Shown in pieces: positions 1 to 6,141 of a DNA stretch of 6,141 bases. Source of the DNA: Bacteroidales bacterium (GTDB taxonomy: Bacteria; Bacteroidota; Bacteroidia; Bacteroidales; UBA12481); NCBI GenBank assembly GCA_021160155.1, contig JAGHDB010000025.1, positions 1 to 6,141 on the forward strand. Direction: 5' to 3'. Each line of letters starts with the position of its first letter. Positions within the stretch are counted from its first letter, which is position 1. A program made the position numbers and the translations under genes. The notes beneath the pieces are model-generated. The model ran no database searches and had not been told where the DNA came from. It was given only the letters and a program-made list of their open reading frames with translations.

Positions 1-1716
1 ATATATAGGAAGCCGCGCACTGCATGACATCGACGGAAGGATCAGCATGGTAGTCAGCCGTTCATTGCGATTCTCAATGGTCCGGGTAGCCATGATGGCC
101 GGAACATTGCATCCGAAACCCATGATCAGAGGGATGAAACTTTTACCGTGCAATCCCAATACATGCATTAACTTATCCATAATGAAAGCCACACGGGCCA
201 TATACCCTGAATCCTCCATTAATGAGATAAAAAGAAAAAGAATCATGATGTTCGGAAGAAATACGATCACCCCTCCGACTCCACCTATTATTCCATCTAC
301 AAGAAGATCTTTCAGTATACCGGGAGGCATTATTCCGCTTAACCAACCGGACAAGGCGCCTACCCCTGCATCAATCCACGCAACAGGGAATTTTCCCAGG
401 TTAAAGGTCGATTGGAACATGATCCAGAGGAATAATAAAAACAGAGGAAAACCGAACCATTTATGAGTCAGAATCCGGTCAAGCCGCTCAGTCGGGGTCT
501 GCTCTTTCAAAACCGGTTTCGGTCCCTGTCGGAGAGTTTCACGAAGTGCACCGTGGATAAAACCGTATCTCCCGTCTGTAATTAATGATTCGGTATCATC
601 TCCAAACAGGTGTTCCAAACGGTCTGTCTCCTGATCGCATTGTTGCCATAACTCTTTTGTATTTCCCAACTGCTCCAGCTCTTTTCTTGCAGCTACATCT
701 TTTTCTAATAATTTAATAGCAAAGAACCTGCTGGAGAGCCGGTCAGAAAAATCCGGCAATTTCCATATCAGATCCTGTAGGATATGGATAGATTGTTCAA
801 TCTCAGTGTGATATGTAATATGGATATGCCGGTAAACACTGTCCCTGCCTTCATACAGATCTGCCACGCGATTGAATAATTCGCGGATTCCCTCTCCTTT
901 GGTGCCAATAGTGGGAACAATCGGAACACCCAGCATGGTGCTTAATGCTTCGTAGTCGAATTTATTCCCCGTTTGTTGCAACTCATCATACATGTTAAGT
1001 GCAATGACCATAGGAACATCCATATCTATCAATTGGGTAGTCAGATAAAAATTTCGTTCCAGATTGGATGCATCAATAACATTTATCACGACATCCGGAG
1101 TATTGCCGGTCATATGGTGCCGTACAAATAACTCTTCGGGGCTGTAGGTCGAGAGAGAGTAAGTGCCGGGCAGGTCGGTCAGGATAAAGGTGTATCCCCC
1201 CTGGTTGAATTCTGCCATTTTGGATCCTACTGTCACTCCGGCATAATTTCCTACATGTTCCCGGGCTTTGCTGGCCAGGTTAAAGATGGAGGTTTTGCCA
1301 CAGTTCGGGTTGCCTACCAGGGCGACTTCTATTCTCCGGGATTCATCAAATAAACGGTGTCTCCACCTCCAGACACCATGCCCACCGGTTGATCTGTGGC
1401 GACCCATACCTCGGGCATGATGGTGCCTGAATGAACCTTCATGTGTTTGCGGGGGAGAAATGAGGGTGTCGGTGTCATGAAATCTTTCATCAAACAGGGG
1501 AATTACCTCTATCAATCGTGCTTCGGTTCGCCGTAAAGTGATGTTATAATCCATCAAACGATACTCTACCGGATCTTTCAGGGGGGCATTCCTGACTGCA
1601 GTAACCGGTGTCCCGCGGACAAATCCCATATCCATGATTCGCTTCCGAAAAACACCACGGCCTTTTACCTTAACCACAATGCCGTTTTTACCCGTTTGAA
1701 GTTCATCAAGCGTCAT
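1..1716 (-). CDS. feoB: FeoA-FeoB fusion, ferrous iron transporter (partial, C-terminus beyond the left edge)
   Basis: Inner-membrane Fe(II) importer in which the small cytoplasmic FeoA domain is fused ahead of the FeoB GTPase and permease. The frame is open for 572 codons from the ATG at 1716 to the window edge, so this is an edge truncation, not a broken gene. Residues 1-75 are an SH3-like FeoA domain ([22 protein letters not shown]). Residues 76-128 are a His-rich linker. The G domain follows: G1 GNPNCGKT at 135-142, switch I VGNYAGVT ending in T162, G3 DLPG at 181-184, G4 NMYD at 241-244. The membrane part starts near residue 420, with FLPNI and MEDSGYMAR around 486-508, GFGCNVPA at 533-540 and MSCSARLP near 563-570. 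C536 and C565 match the conserved FeoB membrane cysteines. The second gate half, perhaps 250 residues, is missing. An in-frame TAG at 1731-1729 rules out an earlier start. It is divergent from the ABC importer operon, and no Shine-Dalgarno is seen. Confidence 0.96.
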   Translation of the reverse strand, partial: MTLDELQTGKNGIVVKVKGRGVFRKRIMDMGFVRGTPVTAVRNAPLKDPVEYRLMDYNITLRRTEARLIEVIPLFDERFHDTDTLISPPQTHEGSFRHHHARGMGRHRSTGGHGVWRWRHRLFDESRRIEVALVGNPNCGKTSIFNLASKAREHVGNYAGVTVGSKMAEFNQGGYTFILTDLPGTYSLSTYSPEELFVRHHMTGNTPDVVINVIDASNLERNFYLTTQLIDMDVPMVIALNMYDELQQTGNKFDYEALSTMLGVPIVPTIGTKGEGIRELFNRVADLYEGRDSVYRHIHITYHTEIEQSIHILQDLIWKLPDFSDRLSSRFFAIKLLEKDVAARKELEQLGNTKELWQQCDQETDRLEHLFGDDTESLITDGRYGFIHGALRETLRQGPKPVLKEQTPTERLDRILTHKWFGFPLFLLFLWIMFQSTFNLGKFPVAWIDAGVGALSGWLSGIMPPGILKDLLVDGIIGGVGGVIVFLPNIMILFLFISLMEDSGYMARVAFIMDKLMHVLGLHGKSFIPLIMGFGCNVPAIMATRTIENRNERLTTMLILPSMSCSARLPIY

Positions 1717-1723
1717 AAGTGTA

Positions 1724-1731
1724 CAAAACTA
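1724..1731 (-). promoter_or_regulatory. candidate -7 promoter element for feoAB
   Basis: Read on the minus strand this is TAGTTTTG, an exact match to the Bacteroidota primary sigma factor -7 consensus TAnnTTTG. It ends 7 bp before the feoAB start codon, so a transcript from it would have a leader of only a few bases. No clear TTTG -33 element lies 17-21 bp upstream; the region there is simply AT-rich. The position directly before the gene favours a real promoter, but an 8-bp degenerate motif in AT-rich DNA can occur by chance. Confidence 0.4.
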
Positions 1732-1752
1732 ATTGAATAATCTTATTTAGAA

Positions 1753-1764
1753 TAATTATAATTA
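1753..1764. promoter_or_regulatory. 12-bp perfect palindrome, possible operator between divergent promoters
   Basis: TAATTATAATTA is its own reverse complement and sits near the middle of the 80-bp intergenic region, between the two candidate promoters. Overlapping it, 1751-1762 reads AATAAT then TATAAT, two direct hexamers each one base away from the Fur-box unit GATAAT; the inverted third unit of a Fur box is not present. Just right of it TTAGGCT (1762-1768) faintly recalls a DtxR-type half-site. An iron-responsive repressor site would make sense here, but the AT-rich background makes short palindromes cheap and no regulator family can be assigned. Confidence 0.25.
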
Positions 1765-1784
1765 GGCTTTACTATGCGTAATTG

Positions 1785-1792
1785 TATCTTTG
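1785..1792 (+). promoter_or_regulatory. candidate -7 promoter element for the ABC importer-nadA operon
   Basis: TATCTTTG matches the Bacteroidota -7 consensus TAnnTTTG exactly. TTAG at 1762-1765 lies 19 bp upstream and could be a degenerate -33 element (consensus TTTG). The box ends only 4 bp before the first ATG of the downstream gene (1797), with further in-frame ATGs at 1803 and 1806, so the mRNA would be leaderless or have a leader under about 10 bases. Confidence 0.42.
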
Positions 1793-1796
1793 ACAA

Positions 1797-2954
1797 ATGA
1801 GCATGATGCGGAGATTTTCCATACTCCTTACGGGTTTAATTCTGATTTGTCAGGCGGGATGCCGGGTAAAGAAATCATCCCCTGCGGACGGGTCAAATCA
1901 TCCCGGCAAATCATTAGAATCGCCTGAATATGCTATTTGTTATGCCAGGGGATTTTCAATTGCTCCTTCGGATTCAGGATGGGTTCTGACTATCACCGGC
2001 CAACCGGATCTGGGATTACCGGAATACCGTTACCGGTTGGTTTCTGATCATCTGGCTACAGGGGGTTCTGATGAAATTGTTGTTCCGGTTAAACATATCG
2101 CCGCATCCAGTACCACGCATGTGGGTTTCTTACTGGCTCTGCATCAAGATAACCGGCTGGCCGGGGTAACCAATCCCGGACGGATCTATAATGATTCGCT
2201 TTTCATACGGTATCGGTCAGGTTCACTTAGTAATCTTGGCCGCGATATGGCTTATGAACTCGAACCGCTGATTGAAGTGAATCCGGACCTGATTGTACAG
2301 ACAGGATTTGAAGGTCAAATGACCGGAAGAATCTCAAAAAACGGGATGCCGGCTCCTGTGTTGAATATCCTGGAATGGAGAGAGTCACATCCCCTGGGAC
2401 GGGCTGAGTGGATTAAAGTTTTCGGTTTGGTTACCGGGCAGCTTACCGCGGCTGATTCATTATTCAGGATTATTGAGAACCGCTATAATCAATTGGTTCA
2501 TACTGTTCTGAACGTTAATAATAAGCCTCTGGTCATGACGGGTAATAATTTCAAAGGGACCTGGTATATGCCCGGAGGAGAAAATTTTATGGCCAGGTTA
2601 TTCAGGGATGGCGGAATGACCTATCCTTTTGCTGATACACCGAACAGAGGGAGTCTGGCACTTAGTTTTGAAACGGTCTTAGACCGGTTTAGTAGTGCAA
2701 AGGTATGGATCGGAGTCAATGCGGTATCCCGTACCGTACTGTTGAAAGAAGATGAGCGATACCGCTCTTTTTCTTCTCTGAGGACGGGAAGAATTTTCAG
2801 CATTAATGGCAAGGTAAATCAAAGGGGGGCCAATGATTTCTGGGAGAGTGGAGTAGTGCGCCCCGATATCATTCTGCAGGATATAATCAATATGGCTCAT
2901 CCCGGGTTGCTCCAGGACCATGAATTGTGTTATTTTAAGGTTTTGAAAAAATAA
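1797..2954 (+). CDS. ABC importer periplasmic substrate-binding lipoprotein (BtuF/FepB class)
   Basis: Captures a metal chelate in the periplasm and delivers it to the permease encoded next door. The 385-residue product starts with RR, a hydrophobic stretch (residues 7-17) and a lipobox-like QAGC, giving lipid-modified C22. Positively charged RVKK after that Cys, rather than the acidic surface-export signal of Bacteroidota lipoproteins, suggests it stays facing the periplasm. A short N-terminal region with YARGFSI is followed from about residue 95 by a class III periplasmic-binding fold (ELEPLIEVNPDLI at 154-166, HPLGRAEW at 198-205). E156 and E292 (SFETVLDR) sit where BtuF-type proteins have the two lobe glutamates that salt-bridge to the permease. 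An in-frame TGA at 1791-1793 blocks earlier starts; ATGs at 1803 and 1806 are alternatives. First gene of the operon. Substrate unresolved: ferric siderophore, heme or cobalamin are all possible. Confidence 0.92.
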   Translation: MSMMRRFSILLTGLILICQAGCRVKKSSPADGSNHPGKSLESPEYAICYARGFSIAPSDSGWVLTITGQPDLGLPEYRYRLVSDHLATGGSDEIVVPVKHIAASSTTHVGFLLALHQDNRLAGVTNPGRIYNDSLFIRYRSGSLSNLGRDMAYELEPLIEVNPDLIVQTGFEGQMTGRISKNGMPAPVLNILEWRESHPLGRAEWIKVFGLVTGQLTAADSLFRIIENRYNQLVHTVLNVNNKPLVMTGNNFKGTWYMPGGENFMARLFRDGGMTYPFADTPNRGSLALSFETVLDRFSSAKVWIGVNAVSRTVLLKEDERYRSFSSLRTGRIFSINGKVNQRGANDFWESGVVRPDIILQDIINMAHPGLLQDHELCYFKVLKK

Positions 2955-2956
2955 CC

Positions 2957-3997
2957 ATGATATCGAAAAGTCCTGCGTTCCGAATCACCCTGTTGCTGAT
3001 CATTCTTCTGGGATTAATCGGGGCCGACCTGCTGCTGGGAAGTGTCAGGATACCGCTGCGCGATGTCTTTAAAATCCTGACGGGTGGAGAGTCCAAAGCA
3101 TCCTGGACCTATATTCTGTTGAATGTCAGATTACCTAAAACATTAACCGCATTGTTGGTCGGAGCAGGATTGTCACTGGCCGGATTAATGATGCAGACTC
3201 TGTTTCGTAATCCGCTTGCAGGACCTTTTGTGCTGGGAATCAGTTCAGGTGCTTCTTTGGGAGTTGCTCTTTTGGTGATGGCTTCCGTATGGACGGGAGG
3301 AACTGCACTGACCGTGCTGTCAGGAGCGGGTCAGTGGAGTTTGGTTCTGGCTTCTGTTTTGGGATCTACGCTGGTCATGCTGCTGGTAATACTGGTCTCA
3401 TTAAGAGTGGCCGACTCGGTTTCGGTATTGATCATCGGAATTATGTTCGGTAGCGTAACCGGTGCTGCAGTCAGCGTACTTCAATATTTTAGTGATCCGG
3501 ATGCAGTACACAGTTTTTTAGTCTGGACTTTCGGCAGTATTTCGGGAGTTACCTGGACACAGTTCAGAATCCTCGCTCCACTGGTTACAGTGTGTATTCT
3601 CGCAGCATTTTTATTACAGAAACCGTTAAATGCACTGCTTCTGGGTGAGCACCAGGCTAGAGCAATCGGTGTTTCGGTAAAAAGAAACCGCCTGACGGTC
3701 ATTCTGGTAACCGGTGTGATGGCCGGTGTCATTACCGCCTTTACCGGTCCGATTGCCTTTATCGGTGTGGCCGTACCCCATTTAGCCAGAGCACTTACCG
3801 GTACCTCAGACCACCGGCTGGTTTCACCCGTGACTGCATTATCAGGAAGCATTTTGCTTCTTGTATGTGATATGATTGCTCAGTTACCTCTTTCAAACCA
3901 GGTATTACCTATCAACTCGGTAACTGCTATTTTTGGAGCGCCGGTAGTTATCTGGATGATTGTCAAAAACCGCCGTGGCCAACAAATATTTCAATAA
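2957..3997 (+). CDS. FecCD/BtuC-family ABC importer permease
   Basis: Multi-spanning inner-membrane subunit that forms the translocation path, probably as a homodimer, for the chelate brought by the upstream lipoprotein. At 346 residues it has the usual family length and is rich in hydrophobic segments from residue 8 to about 336. Diagnostic stretches, in order: NVRLPKTLTALLVGAG (56-71), NPLAGPFVLGISSGASLG (85-102), the cytoplasmic coupling region LLGEHQARAIGVSV (228-241) that contacts the ATPase, FTGPIAFIGVAVPHLAR (262-278), and a C-terminal LPINSVTAIFGAPV (317-330). The start lies 2 bp after the upstream stop and the stop 3 bp before the ATPase start, so the three are almost certainly co-transcribed and perhaps translationally coupled. 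An AAGG lies 16 bp before the ATG, too far to be a convincing ribosome site. Family assignment is firm, but the sequence does not separate iron-siderophore, heme and vitamin B12 transporters. Confidence 0.95.
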   Translation: MISKSPAFRITLLLIILLGLIGADLLLGSVRIPLRDVFKILTGGESKASWTYILLNVRLPKTLTALLVGAGLSLAGLMMQTLFRNPLAGPFVLGISSGASLGVALLVMASVWTGGTALTVLSGAGQWSLVLASVLGSTLVMLLVILVSLRVADSVSVLIIGIMFGSVTGAAVSVLQYFSDPDAVHSFLVWTFGSISGVTWTQFRILAPLVTVCILAAFLLQKPLNALLLGEHQARAIGVSVKRNRLTVILVTGVMAGVITAFTGPIAFIGVAVPHLARALTGTSDHRLVSPVTALSGSILLLVCDMIAQLPLSNQVLPINSVTAIFGAPVVIWMIVKNRRGQQIFQ

Positions 3998-4000
3998 TTC

Positions 4001-5047
4001 ATGATAAGCCATGAAAATATAATATTATCGGCTGAAAATCTGACCATCGGGTATCGCCGGAAAGGAGAACCTGACCTGGTGCTTTTTTCATCACAAAGCT
4101 TATCGAGCCATCCGGATGAATTGGTAGCTTTGCTGGGGCCAAACGGTTCGGGTAAATCTACTTTGCTGAGAACACTTGCCGGATTACAGGCGCCATTAAG
4201 CGGCGTAGTGAGTATTGCCGGTAATCCCATCCGGAGTAGTCAGATACGGCAATCCGCCAGGCTGCTCAGTATTGTATTGACCGAGCGGGTTGAAGTGCGT
4301 AATTTCACAGTATTTCAACTGGTCTCCCTGGGACGGTATCCTTATAATAACTGGTTGGGACGGATCACCCGTGATGACCGCCTGAAGATTGCAAATGCCC
4401 TTGAACAGGTTGGCCTTTCTGATTACGCCGGTCATTACCTTCATGAACTGAGCGATGGAGAATATCAACGGGCTATGATTGCCAAAGCACTCTGCCAGGA
4501 TACGAGATTGATCTTCATGGATGAACCCACTGCCCATCTTGACCTGCCTAATAAAGTGGCCATTATGAGACTGCTAAGGCGATTAACCAAAGAGACAGGG
4601 AAAAGTATCCTGTTTTCTTCACATGAACTCGACCTGACCCTGCAGACAGCCGACACCCTATGGCTGATCAGAAGAGGTCAACCCGTTAGAATGGGAATTC
4701 CTGAAGATTTAATTCTTGAGGGAGCTTTCGAATCTACGTTTAATACGGCAGAGGTTGATTTTGACCGATCTACGGGGAGTTTTAGAATGCAATATAAAGA
4801 CGGGTATCCTGTGTATTATGAGGATAATAAGCAGAATGGGTTTTGGATACAACATGCGTTACGCAGAGTAGGTTTCTCTCCGGTAACCGATTCCGGGCTG
4901 CCTGTCCGGGTGCGTCCCGGTGAGGAGCCTGATACCTGGATCCTGTCTGTTAACAAGAAAATATCCAGTTTTAACCGGCTGGCTCCTCTTATAAAAACAT
5001 TACTGGATTTACTGCATTCCGATCCGGCACTCTTTAAAAAAGCGTAA
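4001..5047 (+). CDS. ABC importer ATPase (FecE/BtuD class) with C-terminal extension
   Basis: Cytoplasmic ATPase that powers the permease encoded upstream. Seen in order: A-loop Y18, Walker A GPNGSGKST (46-54), the FTVFQLVSLGRYPY stretch typical of this class (102-115), signature LSDGE (150-154), Walker B RLIFMDEPT with E175 as catalytic base, D-loop AHLD (178-181) and H-loop H208. All catalytic motifs are intact except the Q-loop: the segment LLSIVLTERVEV (88-99) has T94, or E95, where most ABC proteins carry glutamine. The product is 348 residues, about 90-100 longer than a usual 250-260-residue importer ATPase. The extra part (from about 240) is a soluble segment with an aromatic-rich core (YKDGYPVYYEDN) whose function I do not recognise. 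No Shine-Dalgarno is visible, and 4001 is the only sensible start after the permease stop. NadA follows 27 bp downstream. Confidence 0.94.
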   Translation: MISHENIILSAENLTIGYRRKGEPDLVLFSSQSLSSHPDELVALLGPNGSGKSTLLRTLAGLQAPLSGVVSIAGNPIRSSQIRQSARLLSIVLTERVEVRNFTVFQLVSLGRYPYNNWLGRITRDDRLKIANALEQVGLSDYAGHYLHELSDGEYQRAMIAKALCQDTRLIFMDEPTAHLDLPNKVAIMRLLRRLTKETGKSILFSSHELDLTLQTADTLWLIRRGQPVRMGIPEDLILEGAFESTFNTAEVDFDRSTGSFRMQYKDGYPVYYEDNKQNGFWIQHALRRVGFSPVTDSGLPVRVRPGEEPDTWILSVNKKISSFNRLAPLIKTLLDLLHSDPALFKKA

Positions 5048-5074
5048 ATTGCAACGGCATTAATCTTTTCAATA

Positions 5075-6061
5075 ATGAAGAAAAAATGGAAAGATCTGGG
5101 ATATGTAGATGAACCGGTCCCGGAGAAAATTGATCTGGTTAAGGAGATACGGAAATTGCGTGAAGAAAAAAATGCGGTGATCCTGGCACATTTTTATCAA
5201 AAGCCTGAGGTTCAAGACATTGCCGACTTTATTGGAGACAGCCTGGATCTTTCAAGAAAAGCAGCCGATACCGGTGCCGATGTGGTCTTGTTTGCAGGTG
5301 TCCATTTTATGGCTGAAACTGCCAAAATCCTATCACCCGGGAAAAAGGTGCTGATTCCTGATCTGAATGCCGGATGTTCACTGGCTGATTCTTGTCCCCC
5401 GGATAAATTTGAAATGTTTAAAAAAACACATCCCGCTCATAAGGTAGTGACTTATGTGAATACCAGTGCGGCTATCAAGGCCCTGTCGGATGTTTGCTGT
5501 ACTTCTACCAATGCATTGCAGATTATAGAACATTTCCCAAAGGATCAACCCCTGATCTTTGCACCCGACCGGAACCTGGGGCAGTACCTTAATAGTTTAA
5601 CGGGCCGGAATATGCTGCTCTGGGATGGCGCATGCCTGGTACACGAAGAATTTTCATTGGAAAGGATACTTGAACTTAAAGAAGAACATCCGGCTGCAAA
5701 AATTATCAGTCATCCCGAATGTCAGCAACCGTTGCGCCTGGTATCCGATTTTATCGGTTCTACTTCTGCTCTGCTGAAATTTACACAGCAAGATTCGGCC
5801 ACATCATTTATTGTAGCAACTGAATCCGGTATCCTGCATCAAATGCAACAGGCCAGTCCCCAAAAAACTTTTATTCCGGCACCACCCAATGATTCAACCT
5901 GTGCCTGTAATGATTGTGAGTTCATGAAAATGCATGATCTTAAAAAAATCTACCTCACATTAAAGTATGATTGGCCCGAAGTTACTGTTAAAGAGAATAT
6001 CCGTACACGGGCCGAAGAACCGGTAAGGAGAATGCTGGACTGGTCTCAAACGCCGCAGTAA
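5075..6061 (+). CDS. nadA: quinolinate synthase NadA
   Basis: Cytoplasmic [4Fe-4S] enzyme that condenses iminoaspartate (from NadB) with dihydroxyacetone phosphate to quinolinate, the precursor of NAD. The 328-residue product is of normal length and shows the family throughout: ILAHFYQKPEVQDIADFIGDS (36-56), GVHFMAETAKIL (75-86), NAGCSLADSC (98-107), YVNTSAAIKALSDVCCTS (127-144), DGACLVHEEF (184-193), SHPEC (212-216), ATESGILH (248-255) and CACNDCEFMKM (276-286). The three cluster ligands are probably C101, C187 and C281; their spacing resembles that of characterised NadA proteins. It lies 27 bp after the ATPase stop with no clear promoter in the gap, so it is probably the last gene of the importer operon. 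No nadB or nadC is in the window. The ATG at 5075 has an A-rich upstream (CAATA) and no Shine-Dalgarno. Confidence 0.97.
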   Translation: MKKKWKDLGYVDEPVPEKIDLVKEIRKLREEKNAVILAHFYQKPEVQDIADFIGDSLDLSRKAADTGADVVLFAGVHFMAETAKILSPGKKVLIPDLNAGCSLADSCPPDKFEMFKKTHPAHKVVTYVNTSAAIKALSDVCCTSTNALQIIEHFPKDQPLIFAPDRNLGQYLNSLTGRNMLLWDGACLVHEEFSLERILELKEEHPAAKIISHPECQQPLRLVSDFIGSTSALLKFTQQDSATSFIVATESGILHQMQQASPQKTFIPAPPNDSTCACNDCEFMKMHDLKKIYLTLKYDWPEVTVKENIRTRAEEPVRRMLDWSQTPQ

Positions 6062-6100
6062 ACCCTCCGGTTATTTGATCACTTTACATATTTGTGGCTG

Positions 6101-6133
6101 GCTGTTTATTATTTAAAATGATGATAAAACAGC
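6101..6133 (+). terminator. hairpin after nadA, possible transcription end
   Basis: GCTGTTT (6101-6107) pairs with AAACAGC (6127-6133). Beyond a one-base bulge (A6126), ATTATT (6108-6113) pairs with GATGAT (6120-6125) using two G-T wobbles, leaving a 6-base loop TAAAAT (6114-6119). This gives 13 pairs in all. It starts 40 bp after the nadA stop. There is no T-run after the stem on either strand within view, so it is not a classical intrinsic terminator; it may be an mRNA 3' stem-loop or chance AT-rich pairing. The rest of 6062-6141 shows no gene. Confidence 0.35.
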
Positions 6134-6141
6134 ATATGTGA

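Noticed and set aside
47..466. A 139-codon open frame on the plus strand
   Set aside because: It lies wholly antisense to the FeoB membrane region, which reads with strong family motifs on the minus strand. Its own translation is Ser/Pro/Ile-rich with no recognisable domain.
1790..1795. TTGACA, resembling a sigma-70 -35 box
   Set aside because: It overlaps the TATCTTTG element and the importer start codon. No matching TATAAT stands 17 bp downstream, and Bacteroidota do not use this consensus.
1717..1796. A cobalamin riboswitch before the importer
   Set aside because: The region is only 80 bp, very AT-rich, shows no B12-box-like sequence, and the likely promoter leaves almost no leader.
5048..5074. 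Possible separate promoter for nadA (TAATCTTT at 5061-5068)
   Set aside because: It departs from TAnnTTTG and the gap is too short to hold a matching -33 element. A -33 would have to lie inside the ATPase gene, and none was convincing.
6074..6094. TTTG plus CATATTTG as a promoter for a gene beyond the right edge
   Set aside because: The spacing between the two elements is only 9 bp and the second has a mismatch at its first base; Bacteroidota promoters need roughly 17-21 bp.
6118..6141. Tiny frame starting ATGATG and ending in TGA at the window edge
   Set aside because: It is only seven codons plus stop, lies inside the hairpin and has no supporting start signal.

Overview
The window most likely comes from a member of the Bacteroidota, probably Bacteroidales. 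The grounds are a FeoA-FeoB fusion protein, a substrate-binding lipoprotein and ABC ATPase of the style common in that phylum, the absence of a convincing Shine-Dalgarno sequence before any of the five genes, and exact matches to the Bacteroidota -7 promoter element (TAnnTTTG) directly before both divergent genes. The genus cannot be told from the sequence alone.

Layout: positions 1-1716 (minus strand) hold the first 572 codons of a FeoA-FeoB ferrous iron transporter, cut off by the left edge of the window. An 80-bp AT-rich divergent intergenic region (1717-1796) carries one candidate promoter per direction and a perfect 12-bp palindrome between them. A tight plus-strand operon follows: a periplasmic substrate-binding lipoprotein (1797-2954), a FecCD/BtuC-type permease (2957-3997), its ATPase (4001-5047) and, 27 bp further on, quinolinate synthase NadA (5075-6061). 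Gaps inside the transporter are 2 and 3 bp. After nadA there is a short tail with a hairpin (6101-6133) that may end the transcript.

How the genes fit together: the left gene imports Fe(II) across the inner membrane. The three transporter genes encode a complete inner-membrane importer of the FecCD/BtuC class for a chelated metal compound (ferric siderophore, heme or cobalamin; the exact substrate cannot be read from the sequence). NadA is a [4Fe-4S] enzyme of NAD synthesis. The locus therefore reads as a metal/iron acquisition module with an Fe-S biosynthetic gene at its end, probably under shared control from the divergent intergenic region. No TonB-dependent outer-membrane receptor, regulator, mobile element, RNA gene or CRISPR array is visible.

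Nothing here looks like a wholly new system. The points worth a second look are the His-rich linker in the Feo fusion, the ATPase with no glutamine at its Q-loop position and a roughly 100-residue C-terminal extension, the placement of nadA, and the nearly leaderless divergent promoters.
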